Below are positions 6,866-16,564 of a stretch of 45,016 nt of DNA, piece by piece. The first letter of the stretch is position 1. Each line of letters opens with the position of its first letter. The stretch comes from Nitrososphaerota archaeon (GTDB taxonomy: Archaea; Iainarchaeota; Iainarchaeia; Iainarchaeales; GCA-2688035), in contig JAFCCH010000010.1 in NCBI GenBank assembly GCA_017610265.1, forward strand, positions 1 through 45,016, written 5' to 3'. The translations under genes were made by a program, and so were the position numbers. The notes under the pieces are model-generated. The model searched no databases. It worked only from the letters and a program-made list of their open reading frames with translations, and had not been told where the DNA came from.

Positions 6866-9800
6866 TTAGTCTTTGAAAGACCATTTTCTGCCAGGCTGTT
6901 TTTCTTCCTTTTTGCCAAAGCTTCCGATTCTGTCAAAGAAACTGCTGCTCAAACCGCTTCTGTTTACTGCGGTGTCAAATGGATTGTTCTTCTCGCCTTT
7001 TCCAAGCTGGTTTACTGCAACCAAAGCAACTGCAATAATTGCAATAATAAGCAACCCCCATGATCCGAGGCTTACAAGGTTGGGTAAAGCAAATAGTCCT
7101 GCGTTTGCCTGGTTTGAAAACTGTTCTTTGCTTACCTCTGTTTCCTCTTCAAGAAGTATTGGAGGTGCGCTAAACTTGTTAATGACTCCTGATATCAGCA
7201 ATTCTTCTGCGTCGTCTGCAATAAAGTCTGTTTTCAAAGTGTAAGAAAGTTCCCTTTCCTCTCCTGCTTCCAGTTCAATTGTCCACTCAAGAACAGGGTC
7301 GTCAACAAGCACTGTGTAATTGTCTCCTACAAGCTCTGAAGCTGTTTCAGCAAACTCTTTTGGAACAATCTCAATAACCTTTATTTCCCTGGTTTCGTCT
7401 GAATCGTTCTTTACTGTAATTGTAATAATTGCCCTGTAAACTGAGGAGTCTCCGTCTGTTATCTTCTTAATCGAAAGTTTTCTGCTGGCACTGAATGTTT
7501 CTGCAATTGCTTCTGCTTCTTCAATAAGAGTTGGGCTGAATCCAAGGTCCTGCAGCATTAATTCCAAATGCTCTTTGTTGAAAACATATCTAACAGGGTT
7601 TTCGTAATCTTCTGCTGCAAACATATCAATCAGTTCGTTGAGCTTTTCTTCGGCTTCTGCTGCTTTTTCCTCTGTATCCTCAAATTCTTCGTCGTCAAAG
7701 TCTGTTTGAGCCTCGTCCAACAAGTCTACTGCATCTGAAAGAAGTTCTGCAGCTTCATCTGAAATCTCTATTCCAAATGCCTGAATTTCTGCAATCAAAG
7801 CAACTGCTTCTTCCTTCAAGTCATCTGCTGCATCCAAAGCTGCTTGGGCATCTGCTTCGTCTCCGGAATCGGTGCCAATTTTAAGAGTTGTTACTCCGTT
7901 GTTGGTTGTAATTGTAATTGTTTTAACTGTGGTATCATTGCTGGTTCCGCTTCTGTTCTTTGCAGTTGCCTTCAAGGTATACGTTCCATCCACAACTGTT
8001 TCACTATTCCAGTCAATGCTATATCTTTCGCCTGAGGCAGTTCTGTCTGTGTCAATTGGGGTATTGTCAACCCTAAACTGAACCATGCTTACACTGCTTT
8101 GGTCGTCGTAGGCCTGAACCTTAAGTGTTATCATTCCGCTTACTGTGCTGTTGTTTCCAGGTAATTCCCAGAAAAGTTCTGGGGTGCTTGTGTCTTGATC
8201 GTTATTATTGCTGCCGTCGTTTACTGGTGTTTCTGAAAGCTCGTTGCTCCAGTCAGAAGTGTTTCCTGCACTGTCTACTGCAGCTACCCTAAAATCGTAA
8301 GAGGTTCCGTTTGTAAGGTTTGTAACCTGGTAATAGGTGTTTACTGTCCTTGCAACCTCTGAACCGTTTCTGTAAACAATGTATTCTTCAATTCCGCTTG
8401 AGCCATTGTCTTCAACAGAAGTCCAGTCAAGCTCAACTTCCTCGTCATTGCCTATTGCACTGTCAAGGGTTGGTCTGTCTGGAGGGCTTCCGTCATAATT
8501 TGTGCCTGCGTTTACTGAGGCTGATTCATTTCCAACTGCATCTTTTGCCTTTAGGTAAACAGTAACAGCACCACCTGATCCATCAAGACAGCCATAGTTT
8601 CCTGTATAGATGTTAAAGTTTGTAACAGTGCTTGAATAAGACTGCCATGCCTTCCAGTCACTGTCATTGCAGCTTAATGCTATTTGTGTACCGCTTGACA
8701 ATCCGTTTACTGTGATTGCCGGAGTCTTGTCATTGGTATAATATTCATCAATTTCTATACCTGTTACATTTGGGGCTTCTGTGTCAACTGAGAAATTCCA
8801 GTTAACGTCGCCAGTGCCGTTTCCAAGGTCGTCTTCAACGTTCAAGCCAATGTAAACAGTGTCTGCGTTTGCTTCGGCAGTTTTGTTTTCCCCGTCAATA
8901 AAAAGAGTCAGTGTAGAAATATCTACTCCTGAACCTGAATCATTGACATCAAAGCTGATTGTTGGCTTAAGAACATTTACGTCACTTGAAGGCTCCTTAT
9001 TGTTAACAGTTGGAGCATTTCCTGCGGTTACTGTTACAATTTCCAAGCTTGTGTCTGTTGCTGCATCATCGTCTGTTGCTGTAAGAGTTACTGTATAAGT
9101 GTCTGCGCCTGTGAATGTATGGGTCATGCTGTCAGTAAAGTCTTCTTCTGCACTTCCGTCACCAAAATCGATTTTGCAGGTGGCTATATCATCATCTGCG
9201 TCAGTGCATGAGCCTGTAAAAGTTACTTCTACTGTTTCAACGCCTGAATCAGGTGTTCCACTTAAGCTTGCAACTGGGTCAGAATTTACAATTGTGACTT
9301 CTGCACTTTGAACTAGGTCCCCAGGGCTTGTGCCTGTTTCTGCAACTGGTGTAACCTCACATTTCCAGGCTTCACCTTTTGCTGTTTTGCTTGAGTCAAG
9401 GGTTGAAGCTGTTTCCCCTGCTTCCACAATAGTGTCTTTAAACCATTTGAAAGTGCTGGTTCCCTCGGCGTCTGATTCATTGTCGTTGTAAGTGTAATTG
9501 CAGGTTAATTCATCGCTTGTATTGCCTAGATCAGGTGTAATTGCTACCTCTGTTGCAGTTGGTGCGGTGTTTTCATTAACAGTTATAATTGCATTATCTG
9601 AGGCATTTGGATCTATTTCGTTTTTGCCTGTTAAGGTTGTAATATATGGAGATGCGATATTTGTGCATGTTACTTCAATTGATGAAGTCGCTGAAATAGT
9701 TCCAATTCCGTTTATTATTGGATTGGCAGTTGTACATTCTGCTGCTGGAACTTCCCATGAACATTCAGTTACTTCAGCATCATCAGTACAAGTTCCTTCA

Positions 9801-9925
9801 AGAAGAACCATAACGTTATTTGTGGTTATTTTATCTTCGCCTGCATCTGCGGTTATCGCAAAAACACTGGCACTTATTAGAATTAATGATATTAACAGGA
9901 AGGCAAACTTTTTTATCACTCCCAA
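6866..9925 (-). CDS. Large membrane-anchored surface protein with PKD, FN3 and Ig-like domains
   Basis: Signal peptide-like N-terminus; PKD-like CKIDFGDGSAEEDFTDSMTHTFTGADTYTVTLTATDDD; FN3-like VELDWTSVEDNGSSGIEEYIVYRNGSEVARTVNTYYQVTNLTNGTSYDFRVAAVD; acidic helical region; C-terminal TM and basic tail. Track start is TTG at 9925; the in-frame GTG at 9919 is an alternative. Confidence 0.88.
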   Translation of the reverse strand: MGVIKKFAFLLISLILISASVFAITADAGEDKITTNNVMVLLEGTCTDDAEVTECSWEVPAAECTTANPIINGIGTISATSSIEVTCTNIASPYITTLTGKNEIDPNASDNAIITVNENTAPTATEVAITPDLGNTSDELTCNYTYNDNESDAEGTSTFKWFKDTIVEAGETASTLDSSKTAKGEAWKCEVTPVAETGTSPGDLVQSAEVTIVNSDPVASLSGTPDSGVETVEVTFTGSCTDADDDIATCKIDFGDGSAEEDFTDSMTHTFTGADTYTVTLTATDDDAATDTSLEIVTVTAGNAPTVNNKEPSSDVNVLKPTISFDVNDSGSGVDISTLTLFIDGENKTAEANADTVYIGLNVEDDLGNGTGDVNWNFSVDTEAPNVTGIEIDEYYTNDKTPAITVNGLSSGTQIALSCNDSDWKAWQSYSSTVTNFNIYTGNYGCLDGSGGAVTVYLKAKDAVGNESASVNAGTNYDGSPPDRPTLDSAIGNDEEVELDWTSVEDNGSSGIEEYIVYRNGSEVARTVNTYYQVTNLTNGTSYDFRVAAVDSAGNTSDWSNELSETPVNDGSNNNDQDTSTPELFWELPGNNSTVSGMITLKVQAYDDQSSVSMVQFRVDNTPIDTDRTASGERYSIDWNSETVVDGTYTLKATAKNRSGTSNDTTVKTITITTNNGVTTLKIGTDSGDEADAQAALDAADDLKEEAVALIAEIQAFGIEISDEAAELLSDAVDLLDEAQTDFDDEEFEDTEEKAAEAEEKLNELIDMFAAEDYENPVRYVFNKEHLELMLQDLGFSPTLIEEAEAIAETFSASRKLSIKKITDGDSSVYRAIITITVKNDSDETREIKVIEIVPKEFAETASELVGDNYTVLVDDPVLEWTIELEAGEERELSYTLKTDFIADDAEELLISGVINKFSAPPILLEEETEVSKEQFSNQANAGLFALPNLVSLGSWGLLIIAIIAVALVAVNQLGKGEKNNPFDTAVNRSGLSSSFFDRIGSFGKKEEKQPGRKWSFKD

Positions 9926-10085
9926 ACCCCCACTGCTCCTTTGTCAGAAGCGTTTTTTGTTATGTATATTTGTTTATGGTTTGATAATGTGGCATCTGAG
10001 CTATTGCTCTTACTTATCTTTGTGCACTTCTCTTTAAAAACTTTTTTGCATTTTGACCTCTTATCAACGGCTTTCAAGTGATTTT

Positions 10086-10550
10086 ATGGATATACATAAT
10101 TTTTTGATGTTTGTTTTTTTAACTTTCTTGCCGACTCTTGAGTTGAGGGCTAGCATTCCTTATGGCATTCTTGTTCTTGAATTGCCTTGGTGGCAGGTCT
10201 TTTTGATGGCTGTAATTCTAAACTTTATTTTTGGAGTTGCACTTTATCAGTTCCTTGATTTCTTTGTAAAGCTCTTTACAAAAGTCCCATTTATTAAAGA
10301 AATATATAATGGGCTTGTTGAAAGGACTCAGAGAAAGGTTGAGCCCTTTGTGGAAAAATATGGCACAATTGGAATTGCCTTGTTTATTGCTGTTCCATTG
10401 CCTGGTTCAGGGGTTTGGACAGGGGCTTTGGCTGCCTATTTGCTTGGAATGAAACATAGGAAATTTGCCCTTGCAGCATTGATTGGGGTAATCCTTGCGG
10501 GTCTTGTTGTAACAGTTGTTTCACTTGGTCTGCTTAACAGTTTTGCCTAA
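10086..10550 (+). CDS. Small multidrug export-type membrane protein (COG2426-like)
   Basis: FLTFLPTLELRASIPYGI and PLPGSGVWTGALAAYLLGM motifs. ATG 10086 preferred over the track start 10053. Confidence 0.75.
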   Translation: MDIHNFLMFVFLTFLPTLELRASIPYGILVLELPWWQVFLMAVILNFIFGVALYQFLDFFVKLFTKVPFIKEIYNGLVERTQRKVEPFVEKYGTIGIALFIAVPLPGSGVWTGALAAYLLGMKHRKFALAALIGVILAGLVVTVVSLGLLNSFA

Positions 10551-10619
10551 TTGCTGGCCTTGCCTGATTAGCTTAATTAGATTGCCTGAATTTTGTATTG
10601 CCTTTGTTGCATTGCCTGA

Positions 10620-11375
10620 TTACTTTACTTTTGGAATAGCTTTTGTCAAAAGGTCGGTAACCTTTTTAACATTGTTGTGGAAAATCTTGAGAATTTCTTC
10701 CCATTTTGCAGGTGGCTCGTCTTCTGCCCAGCTGTCATAATCTGTTGACATTGCAATTGCGGCATAGGGAATTCCTGCCTCGTTTGCAAGGCTGCATTCT
10801 GGGGCAACAGACATATTGATTACGTCAGCTCCCCATATTCTAAACATCTTTGATTCAGCCCTTGTTGAAAAGCGAGGGCCTTCAATTGTAATAACTGTTC
10901 CCTTTGAATGGAACTTTAATCCAAGCTCTTTGCAGGATTCAATTAACACTTTTCTAAGGTTTTCTGCAAAAGGGTCTGGCATTGCAGTGTGCTTTGCGTT
11001 TTTTCCACCTGGGGCGAATTCTTCAAAGAAAGTAAGCTTTCTAAGCCTTGTAAAGTCAATGAACTGGTCCAATACAACAAAATCGCCTCTTTCAATCTCT
11101 TTTCTCAAAGAGCCGCAGGCAGTAGTTGCAATAATTTGTGTTACTCCCTGGTCCTTCATTGCCTGAATGTTTGCCCTGGAATTAATCTGGCTTGGCGGGA
11201 TAGTATGTTCTCTGCCATGCCTTGCAAGCAAGCAAACCTTTTTGCCGCCAATCTCGCCTATTTTTAAGGGAGAGCTTGGCTTGCCATACTTTGTTTCAAC
11301 CTCTACATTCTTTGCATTCTTCAAAATTTTTGGATTATCCAATCCAGAGCCGCCGATTATTCCAATCATCTTCAT
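10620..11375 (-). CDS. mtnP: 5'-Methylthioadenosine phosphorylase family (PNP/MTAP)
   Basis: IGIIGGSGL; RHGREHTIPPSQINSRANI; INMSVAPECSLANEAGIPYAAIAMSTDYDSW. Confidence 0.9.
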   Translation of the reverse strand: MKMIGIIGGSGLDNPKILKNAKNVEVETKYGKPSSPLKIGEIGGKKVCLLARHGREHTIPPSQINSRANIQAMKDQGVTQIIATTACGSLRKEIERGDFVVLDQFIDFTRLRKLTFFEEFAPGGKNAKHTAMPDPFAENLRKVLIESCKELGLKFHSKGTVITIEGPRFSTRAESKMFRIWGADVINMSVAPECSLANEAGIPYAAIAMSTDYDSWAEDEPPAKWEEILKIFHNNVKKVTDLLTKAIPKVK

Positions 11376-11902
11376 TCCTCTTTGTCGTATTTTATAAGAG
11401 AGCAGATGTCATATCCCTTGATTTTGTCCCTGCCCTTCAAAAAAGTTAATTCCACAAGACATGCAATGCCGTTTACCTTGCCGCCGAGCTTTTCAACGAG
11501 GTCAATTGAAGCCCTAAGGGTTCCTGCTGTTGCGATTAGATCGTCACATACTAACACACTTTCTCCTTTTTCAATTGCGTCTTTGTGTATTTCAAATGCG
11601 TCAGTTGAATACTCTGTTTTAAATTCTTGTTTTATTGTTTCAGACGGAAGCTTTCCGGGCTTTCTCAAAGGAACAAATCCTGCGTGAAACTCGTAGGCCA
11701 GAACAGAACCAAGAATAAAGCCCCTCGCCTCTGTACTTACAACTTTGTCAAAGTGAAGGTCTTTCTTCATAAAATATTCAACCAAATCGTCAATTGCCTT
11801 TCTAAAAGCAGGCGCGTCCTGCAAAAGGGTTGTAATATCTTTGAACATTATTCCTTCTTTTGGAAAATTTGGAATTGTTCTGATTTTTTTAGTTAAATCC
11901 AT
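11372..11902 (-). CDS. apt: Adenine phosphoribosyltransferase
   Basis: IPNFPKEGIMFKDITTLL; ARGFILGSVLAYEF; VLVCDDLIATAGTL (PRPP loop). Overlaps the MTAP start by 4 bp. Confidence 0.92.
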   Translation of the reverse strand: MDLTKKIRTIPNFPKEGIMFKDITTLLQDAPAFRKAIDDLVEYFMKKDLHFDKVVSTEARGFILGSVLAYEFHAGFVPLRKPGKLPSETIKQEFKTEYSTDAFEIHKDAIEKGESVLVCDDLIATAGTLRASIDLVEKLGGKVNGIACLVELTFLKGRDKIKGYDICSLIKYDKEE

Positions 11903-11956
11903 TTTAAATCATTTAATTCTAGCTGAAAAAGAAATTTAAAGCATTGCCTGCTTGCC

Positions 11957-12838
11957 CTATTTCCTTTTCCTGTTTTTTCCTGGGTAAAGGGCAAGTTCGC
12001 GAGCGTAAAGTCTTAATACTTCGGGCAGCCATATTTTGCCCTCGTTTCTTATAAATTTTCTTATGGCTTCAGGCGTTCTTTCAATAATTGCAATTTTTGG
12101 AGGTTTCCATTTTTTATTTTCTAATTTTTCAAAGAGCCTTCTTGCTTCTTCAGGAGTAATACCTGCCCTTATAACATGCACAATGTCATAATTTGCATTT
12201 TTTTCTTTAAGGTGCAATGCAAAGGCTTCTCCTTTTCCAGACTTTTTAAATCCCTTTCCAATAACATTCATTTTACTTAGAGGAATTCCTGTTTCTTCCC
12301 GTATTTTTTTCTTAAGAGCGTCAAGAGGTTTAGTCTTTGCCATTGTTAATCCGGCGGCAAAGTCAAAATGCAAAGGACCTCCTGTTGCAACATTTCTAGG
12401 TCTTTGAATTAGCATAATATAAGTGGGTTTTCCTTTTTTGTCCACCAGTTCAATTAATGCATTTGCTCCAATGGAATAAGGTGCTTTCTTAAACCGCTTT
12501 TTTTTCATTTCAACGGCTCTCTTTTGTTGATTTTTTCCCTTTCTTGCTCCATACCATTTTGAAAATTTTGTTTCAGCAGTTGGGATTAGAACACCTGCTT
12601 TTTTCCTGGTGCTTCCCTGTTTTACTTTTCCAATTCGCCTAATGCTTCCGTCAAAAGTAGCTGGATTATTTTTAGCAAGGTTTGCATAATGCCTTCGCTC
12701 TTCTGCATTTGTTTTCACAGCCGGCATTTTTTCTGGCCTGTAAACAGGCTTGAACCAAGGTCCTGCAACCAGTTTTCGCTGCCTTTTTCTTAACTCAGAA
12801 ATCTGCCTTTTTCTCACACTTGTCTTTGGCTTAGGCAT
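11957..12838 (-). CDS. Nudix-like domain protein with degenerate Nudix box and long basic N-terminal extension
   Basis: AAGLTMAKTKPLDALKKKIREETGI resembles GX5EX7REUXEEXGU but lacks the E after GX5 and the RE pair. About 120 Lys/Arg-rich residues precede it. Confidence 0.6.
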   Translation of the reverse strand: MPKPKTSVRKRQISELRKRQRKLVAGPWFKPVYRPEKMPAVKTNAEERRHYANLAKNNPATFDGSIRRIGKVKQGSTRKKAGVLIPTAETKFSKWYGARKGKNQQKRAVEMKKKRFKKAPYSIGANALIELVDKKGKPTYIMLIQRPRNVATGGPLHFDFAAGLTMAKTKPLDALKKKIREETGIPLSKMNVIGKGFKKSGKGEAFALHLKEKNANYDIVHVIRAGITPEEARRLFEKLENKKWKPPKIAIIERTPEAIRKFIRNEGKIWLPEVLRLYARELALYPGKNRKRK

Positions 12839-13574
12839 CTAGTTCACTTTTTGTAAAGCCCTTCCATTCCTTGATTGCGTGTTCATACCTTTCAAAAGTG
12901 TCTGTCTGTAAAAATTGCCTTTCACCCATATCAACGCCGTAAAGTTTGTCTTCCTCTGCAAGCTTTGGAAAGACCTCTTTCTCAATGCTCATCTTCTGCC
13001 CCTTTGGAATGTAGTCAAAAATCTTTGGGCTAAGGATGTAGGCTCCTGCGTGAATCAATTTAAAGCCCTCTTCCTCATCAGGCGGCTTCTCGCTGAACTC
13101 GGTAATCTGCTCTCCCTCCAACTTGACAAGGCCGCCTGCCTTTGTATAGGCAACGGTTGCAAGCGCAAGGCAGGCAACGGCGTCGTTTTTGTCAAAAACC
13201 TTGCTCATTGCGCCAAAGTCAATATCTTTCAGTTCGTCTCCGTTCATTCCAATAAATTTTTTCTCGTTCTTAAAGTGCTCTTCGGCAATCTTGAGTGCGC
13301 CGGCTGTTCCCATGTACTCTTCTTCAATATGGTAGTGGAGCTGCACATCCAATGCTTTGCCGTCTTTGAACTTTTCTTCAATTTGCTCGTGCTTGAAGCC
13401 AACAGCAAGACTAATGTCTTTTACTCCAAACTTTTTTACAAGCTCAATGTTCCACTGCAAACAGGGTTTTCCCTGAACAGGCAAAATAAGCTTGCTTAAT
13501 TCAAGCGTAATCGGTCTAAGCCTTGTGCCAAGTCCGCCGGCCAAGATAAATGCTTTCTCAATTCCAAAATTCAA
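12831..13574 (-). CDS. Sugar-1-phosphate nucleotidyltransferase
   Basis: KAFILAGGLGTRLRPITLELSKLILPVQGKPCLQWNIE. Confidence 0.9.
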   Translation of the reverse strand: MNFGIEKAFILAGGLGTRLRPITLELSKLILPVQGKPCLQWNIELVKKFGVKDISLAVGFKHEQIEEKFKDGKALDVQLHYHIEEEYMGTAGALKIAEEHFKNEKKFIGMNGDELKDIDFGAMSKVFDKNDAVACLALATVAYTKAGGLVKLEGEQITEFSEKPPDEEEGFKLIHAGAYILSPKIFDYIPKGQKMSIEKEVFPKLAEEDKLYGVDMGERQFLQTDTFERYEHAIKEWKGFTKSELDA

Positions 13575-13713
13575 ACTCTCACCAATTAATTCTTTTGTGC
13601 TTTGATTAATTTAAACCTATTCAATGCGACTTTTATTGCTTTTGTCATTGCACCAATTGGTTTTTTATTGTTTCAGCAGGTTAATTCATTTAATCAAACA
13701 AGGCGTTTTTTTA

Positions 13714-14331
13714 ATGAACAGACTACAGTATTTCGTTTCAAATTTTAGGGGAAAAGTCCTGAATATAGGCTGTTATGACTCAAAATCCTATGATTTAATG
13801 CTTGACTCGGGCTACAAAGACCTTTACGGTCTTGACATTGTTGAAGGGGACTCAAGTAGGAGAATAAGAAAGGGAGACGCCCTCAAAATGAATTTCAAAA
13901 ACGAGTTTGACGTCATAATTGCAGGAGAGCTTGTAGAGCATCTTCATCCAAAGGAAGCAAGCCTTTTTTTGAAAAACTGCTTTAATGCTCTAAAAGAAGG
14001 CGGGGAAATAATTCTTACAACTCCAAACAAGCTGGCTTGGTCAAACAGGCTTTTTCACAAGTTTGACAATGCATCTCCCGCAATGTACCAGGGCCATGTT
14101 CATGTTTTCAAAATAAATGAACTGGAAAATTTTCTTGCTGGCTCAAATTTTGCAGTTGAAGACAGCTTTTGCCTTCCATATTTAAGGGAAGCAAGCCCAA
14201 ACCATTCAGAAATTGTTTACCTTGTTCGAAGCCTTGTTCACTATCTCTTGCCCAAGGGTTTGCAGGAACAGATTGTTATAAAGGCAAAGAAATTAGATGC
14301 AAATGCAAAGCAAAAGAAGGTGAATGAATGA
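13714..14331 (+). CDS. SAM-dependent class I methyltransferase
   Basis: KVLNIGCYDSKSYDLMLDSG; DVIIAGELVEHL; GGEIILTTPNKL. ATG 13714 preferred over the track start 13624. Confidence 0.82.
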   Translation: MNRLQYFVSNFRGKVLNIGCYDSKSYDLMLDSGYKDLYGLDIVEGDSSRRIRKGDALKMNFKNEFDVIIAGELVEHLHPKEASLFLKNCFNALKEGGEIILTTPNKLAWSNRLFHKFDNASPAMYQGHVHVFKINELENFLAGSNFAVEDSFCLPYLREASPNHSEIVYLVRSLVHYLLPKGLQEQIVIKAKKLDANAKQKKVNE

Positions 14332-15179
14332 TTGGACTAAGCTCAAGCTATTATGGGCTGCAAAAGAAAAAAGTTTACGAGTCTGCAAAAAGCGTTTTTG
14401 ACCTTGGCTTTGAAACAGTTGAGTTAGGTGCGGCCCACGGCCCTGAAGAAAACATTTGGGACACTGTGAAAAAAATAAAGCACGACTTTCCAGACAAAAA
14501 TTACACAGTGCACGGCCTCTTTCCTCCGCCTGAACAAAGAATGTGGTTTAATGCAAGCCTTGGCCTGACCAAGCAAAACAATGCAGCAGTTGAAGCATTC
14601 TTCAAAACAGCTGAAATCACTGAGGCAAAAATGGTTTCAATTCATCCTGGCTTCAGGGAAGAAATTATTTGGAAAGAACATGATGAGCCGGAATCAAGGC
14701 CGGCCACTCAAAGAAAAATTCCTGAAGAAAAAGCATGGGAAGGCGTATTCAAAGTAATTGAAAAAAGTTTAAATCTTGCCGAAGACGTTGGATGCAATTT
14801 TGCAATTGAGAATGTTCCAAACATTGCAATTCCGCTTGTTTATTCTCCCAATGACTTTGAGAAAACATTTGAAAAATTTCCTGATTTGAAGCTCTTGCTT
14901 GACTATGGCCATGCCTTATACGACAATGTTTTGCCAATCTTTCTTGACAAGTTCCACAACAAAATTGGACAGGTTCACTTGCATTTTTCAAGGGCTGAGG
15001 CAATCGCCCCAACGGCAGACGAGCACGATCCAATAACCTCTTTTGACCAGGTTAATCCCCTGTTGAAAGTAAAGCAATTCAAGGAAATTCCAATTATTTT
15101 TGAACACTGGCCTAAGACAAAGGAAAGCCAGATTGCTGAGGAAAAGAAGCTAATTGAGAAATTTGAGAGTAAGTTCTAA
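14328..15179 (+). CDS. Sugar phosphate isomerase/epimerase-like TIM barrel (xylose isomerase-like)
   Basis: FDLGFETVELGAAHGPEE; MVSIHPGF; CNFAIENVP; LLLDYGHALY; IGQVHLHFS; IPIIFEHW. Confidence 0.8.
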   Translation: MIGLSSSYYGLQKKKVYESAKSVFDLGFETVELGAAHGPEENIWDTVKKIKHDFPDKNYTVHGLFPPPEQRMWFNASLGLTKQNNAAVEAFFKTAEITEAKMVSIHPGFREEIIWKEHDEPESRPATQRKIPEEKAWEGVFKVIEKSLNLAEDVGCNFAIENVPNIAIPLVYSPNDFEKTFEKFPDLKLLLDYGHALYDNVLPIFLDKFHNKIGQVHLHFSRAEAIAPTADEHDPITSFDQVNPLLKVKQFKEIPIIFEHWPKTKESQIAEEKKLIEKFESKF

Positions 15180-15240
15180 AGCTTGGTACATGGCTCAAAG
15201 AAATAGCTTTTTTAAGAGTTCTTGATTTTTGTTCTTTATC

Positions 15241-15247
15241 AGGAGGT
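15241..15247 (+). promoter_or_regulatory. Shine-Dalgarno AGGAGGT
   Basis: aggaggt 7 nt upstream of ATG 15255; supports this start over the track start 15222. Confidence 0.75.
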
Positions 15248-15254
15248 ATATATT

Positions 15255-16562
15255 ATGAAGGTTGCAGTGATAGGAACTGGTTATGTTGGCCTTGTGGCAG
15301 GCACTTGTTTTGCAGACATGGGAAACGACGTAATTTGTGTGGACATCGACGAGAAAAAGATAAAAACTTTGAACGAGGGAAAGGTTCCTATTTATGAGCC
15401 AGGCCTTGACAAATTGATTAAGAAAAATGTTTCGGCAAAAAAACTTATTTTTACGACAAATTTTGATGACGCAATCAGAAAAAGCGAAGTTATCTTTATC
15501 GCGGTTGGAACGCCTCCAAAGCCAAAGGGAGACGCAGACCTAAGCTATGTTGAAAATGTGGCCAGGGGAATTGCCTCTGTTGCCAAAAAGCCAAAGATCG
15601 TTGTTGAAAAAAGCACTGTTCCGGTCCAAACCTGCAAAAGAATAATGCAGGTTCTTGACTGCAACGAAGGAGATGACAACGGCAAGTGTATCAAACATTT
15701 GGTTGTAAGCAATCCGGAATTCCTAAGGGAAGGAAGTGCAGTTGACGACTTCTTGCACCCTGACAGAATTGTTGTCGGAACAGACGACGAAAAGGCTGAA
15801 AAGGTAATGGACAAGCTTTACAAACCTCTTAATTCAAAGATTCTTTTTACAGACATTCAAAGTGCTGAATTGATAAAGCACGCAAGTAACAGTTTCCTTG
15901 CAACAAAAATCAGTTTTATCAATGCGGTTGCAAATGTTTGTGAAAAAACAGGTGCAGACATTGAAAAGGTTGCAGAGGGAATGGGTCTTGATGATCGAAT
16001 TGGCCGAAACTTCCTCAATGCGGGAATTGGATACGGCGGATTCTGTTTTCCAAAAGATGTTGAAGCCTTTATCAGAATCTCTGACAAGAACGGATATGAT
16101 TTCAAGCTCTTGAAAGAGGTTCAGGCAGTTAACAAGGGCCAGAGAGAACTATTCCTCAAAAAGATTGAGGACTCAATCTGGAACCTTAACGGCAAAACCA
16201 TTGGGGTTTTGGGTCTTGCGTTTAAGCCAAACACTGACGACATGAGGTTTGCACCAAGCATTGATATCATTAATACTTTGCTCGAAGAAGGGGCAAAGGT
16301 AAAAGCCTATGACCCAGAAGCAATGGGCAGGGCAAAAACCATTTTCAAGGACAAGATAGAGTACTGCGACGACATGTATGCAGTTCCAAAGGATGTCGAC
16401 GCCCTTTTGTTCCTAACTGAATGGGATGAGTTTAAGAAAATTGACCTTGAAAAGGTAAAGAAGATGATGAAGCAGCCATTTGTCTTTGATGGACGAAACA
16501 TGTTCAATCCAAAGGACATGAGGGCAATGGGCTTCAAGTACGAAAGCATTGGAAGGCTCTAA
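15255..16562 (+). CDS. UDP-glucose 6-dehydrogenase family
   Basis: MKVAVIGTGYVGLVAGTCFADMGNDVICVDID; NPEFLREGSAVDDFLHPDRIVVG; GYGGFCFPKDVEAF. Confidence 0.93.
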   Translation: MKVAVIGTGYVGLVAGTCFADMGNDVICVDIDEKKIKTLNEGKVPIYEPGLDKLIKKNVSAKKLIFTTNFDDAIRKSEVIFIAVGTPPKPKGDADLSYVENVARGIASVAKKPKIVVEKSTVPVQTCKRIMQVLDCNEGDDNGKCIKHLVVSNPEFLREGSAVDDFLHPDRIVVGTDDEKAEKVMDKLYKPLNSKILFTDIQSAELIKHASNSFLATKISFINAVANVCEKTGADIEKVAEGMGLDDRIGRNFLNAGIGYGGFCFPKDVEAFIRISDKNGYDFKLLKEVQAVNKGQRELFLKKIEDSIWNLNGKTIGVLGLAFKPNTDDMRFAPSIDIINTLLEEGAKVKAYDPEAMGRAKTIFKDKIEYCDDMYAVPKDVDALLFLTEWDEFKKIDLEKVKKMMKQPFVFDGRNMFNPKDMRAMGFKYESIGRL

Positions 16563-16564
16563 AG

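Noticed and set aside
9498-10037. 179-aa plus-strand ORF antisense to the surface protein
   Set aside because: Shadow ORF of a low-complexity repeat-rich gene; its tail runs into the intergenic region.
12915-13499. 194-aa plus-strand ORF antisense to the nucleotidyltransferase
   Set aside because: The opposite strand encodes a clear AGGLGTRLRP nucleotidyltransferase; the antisense product is Cys/Phe/Leu-rich with no motif.
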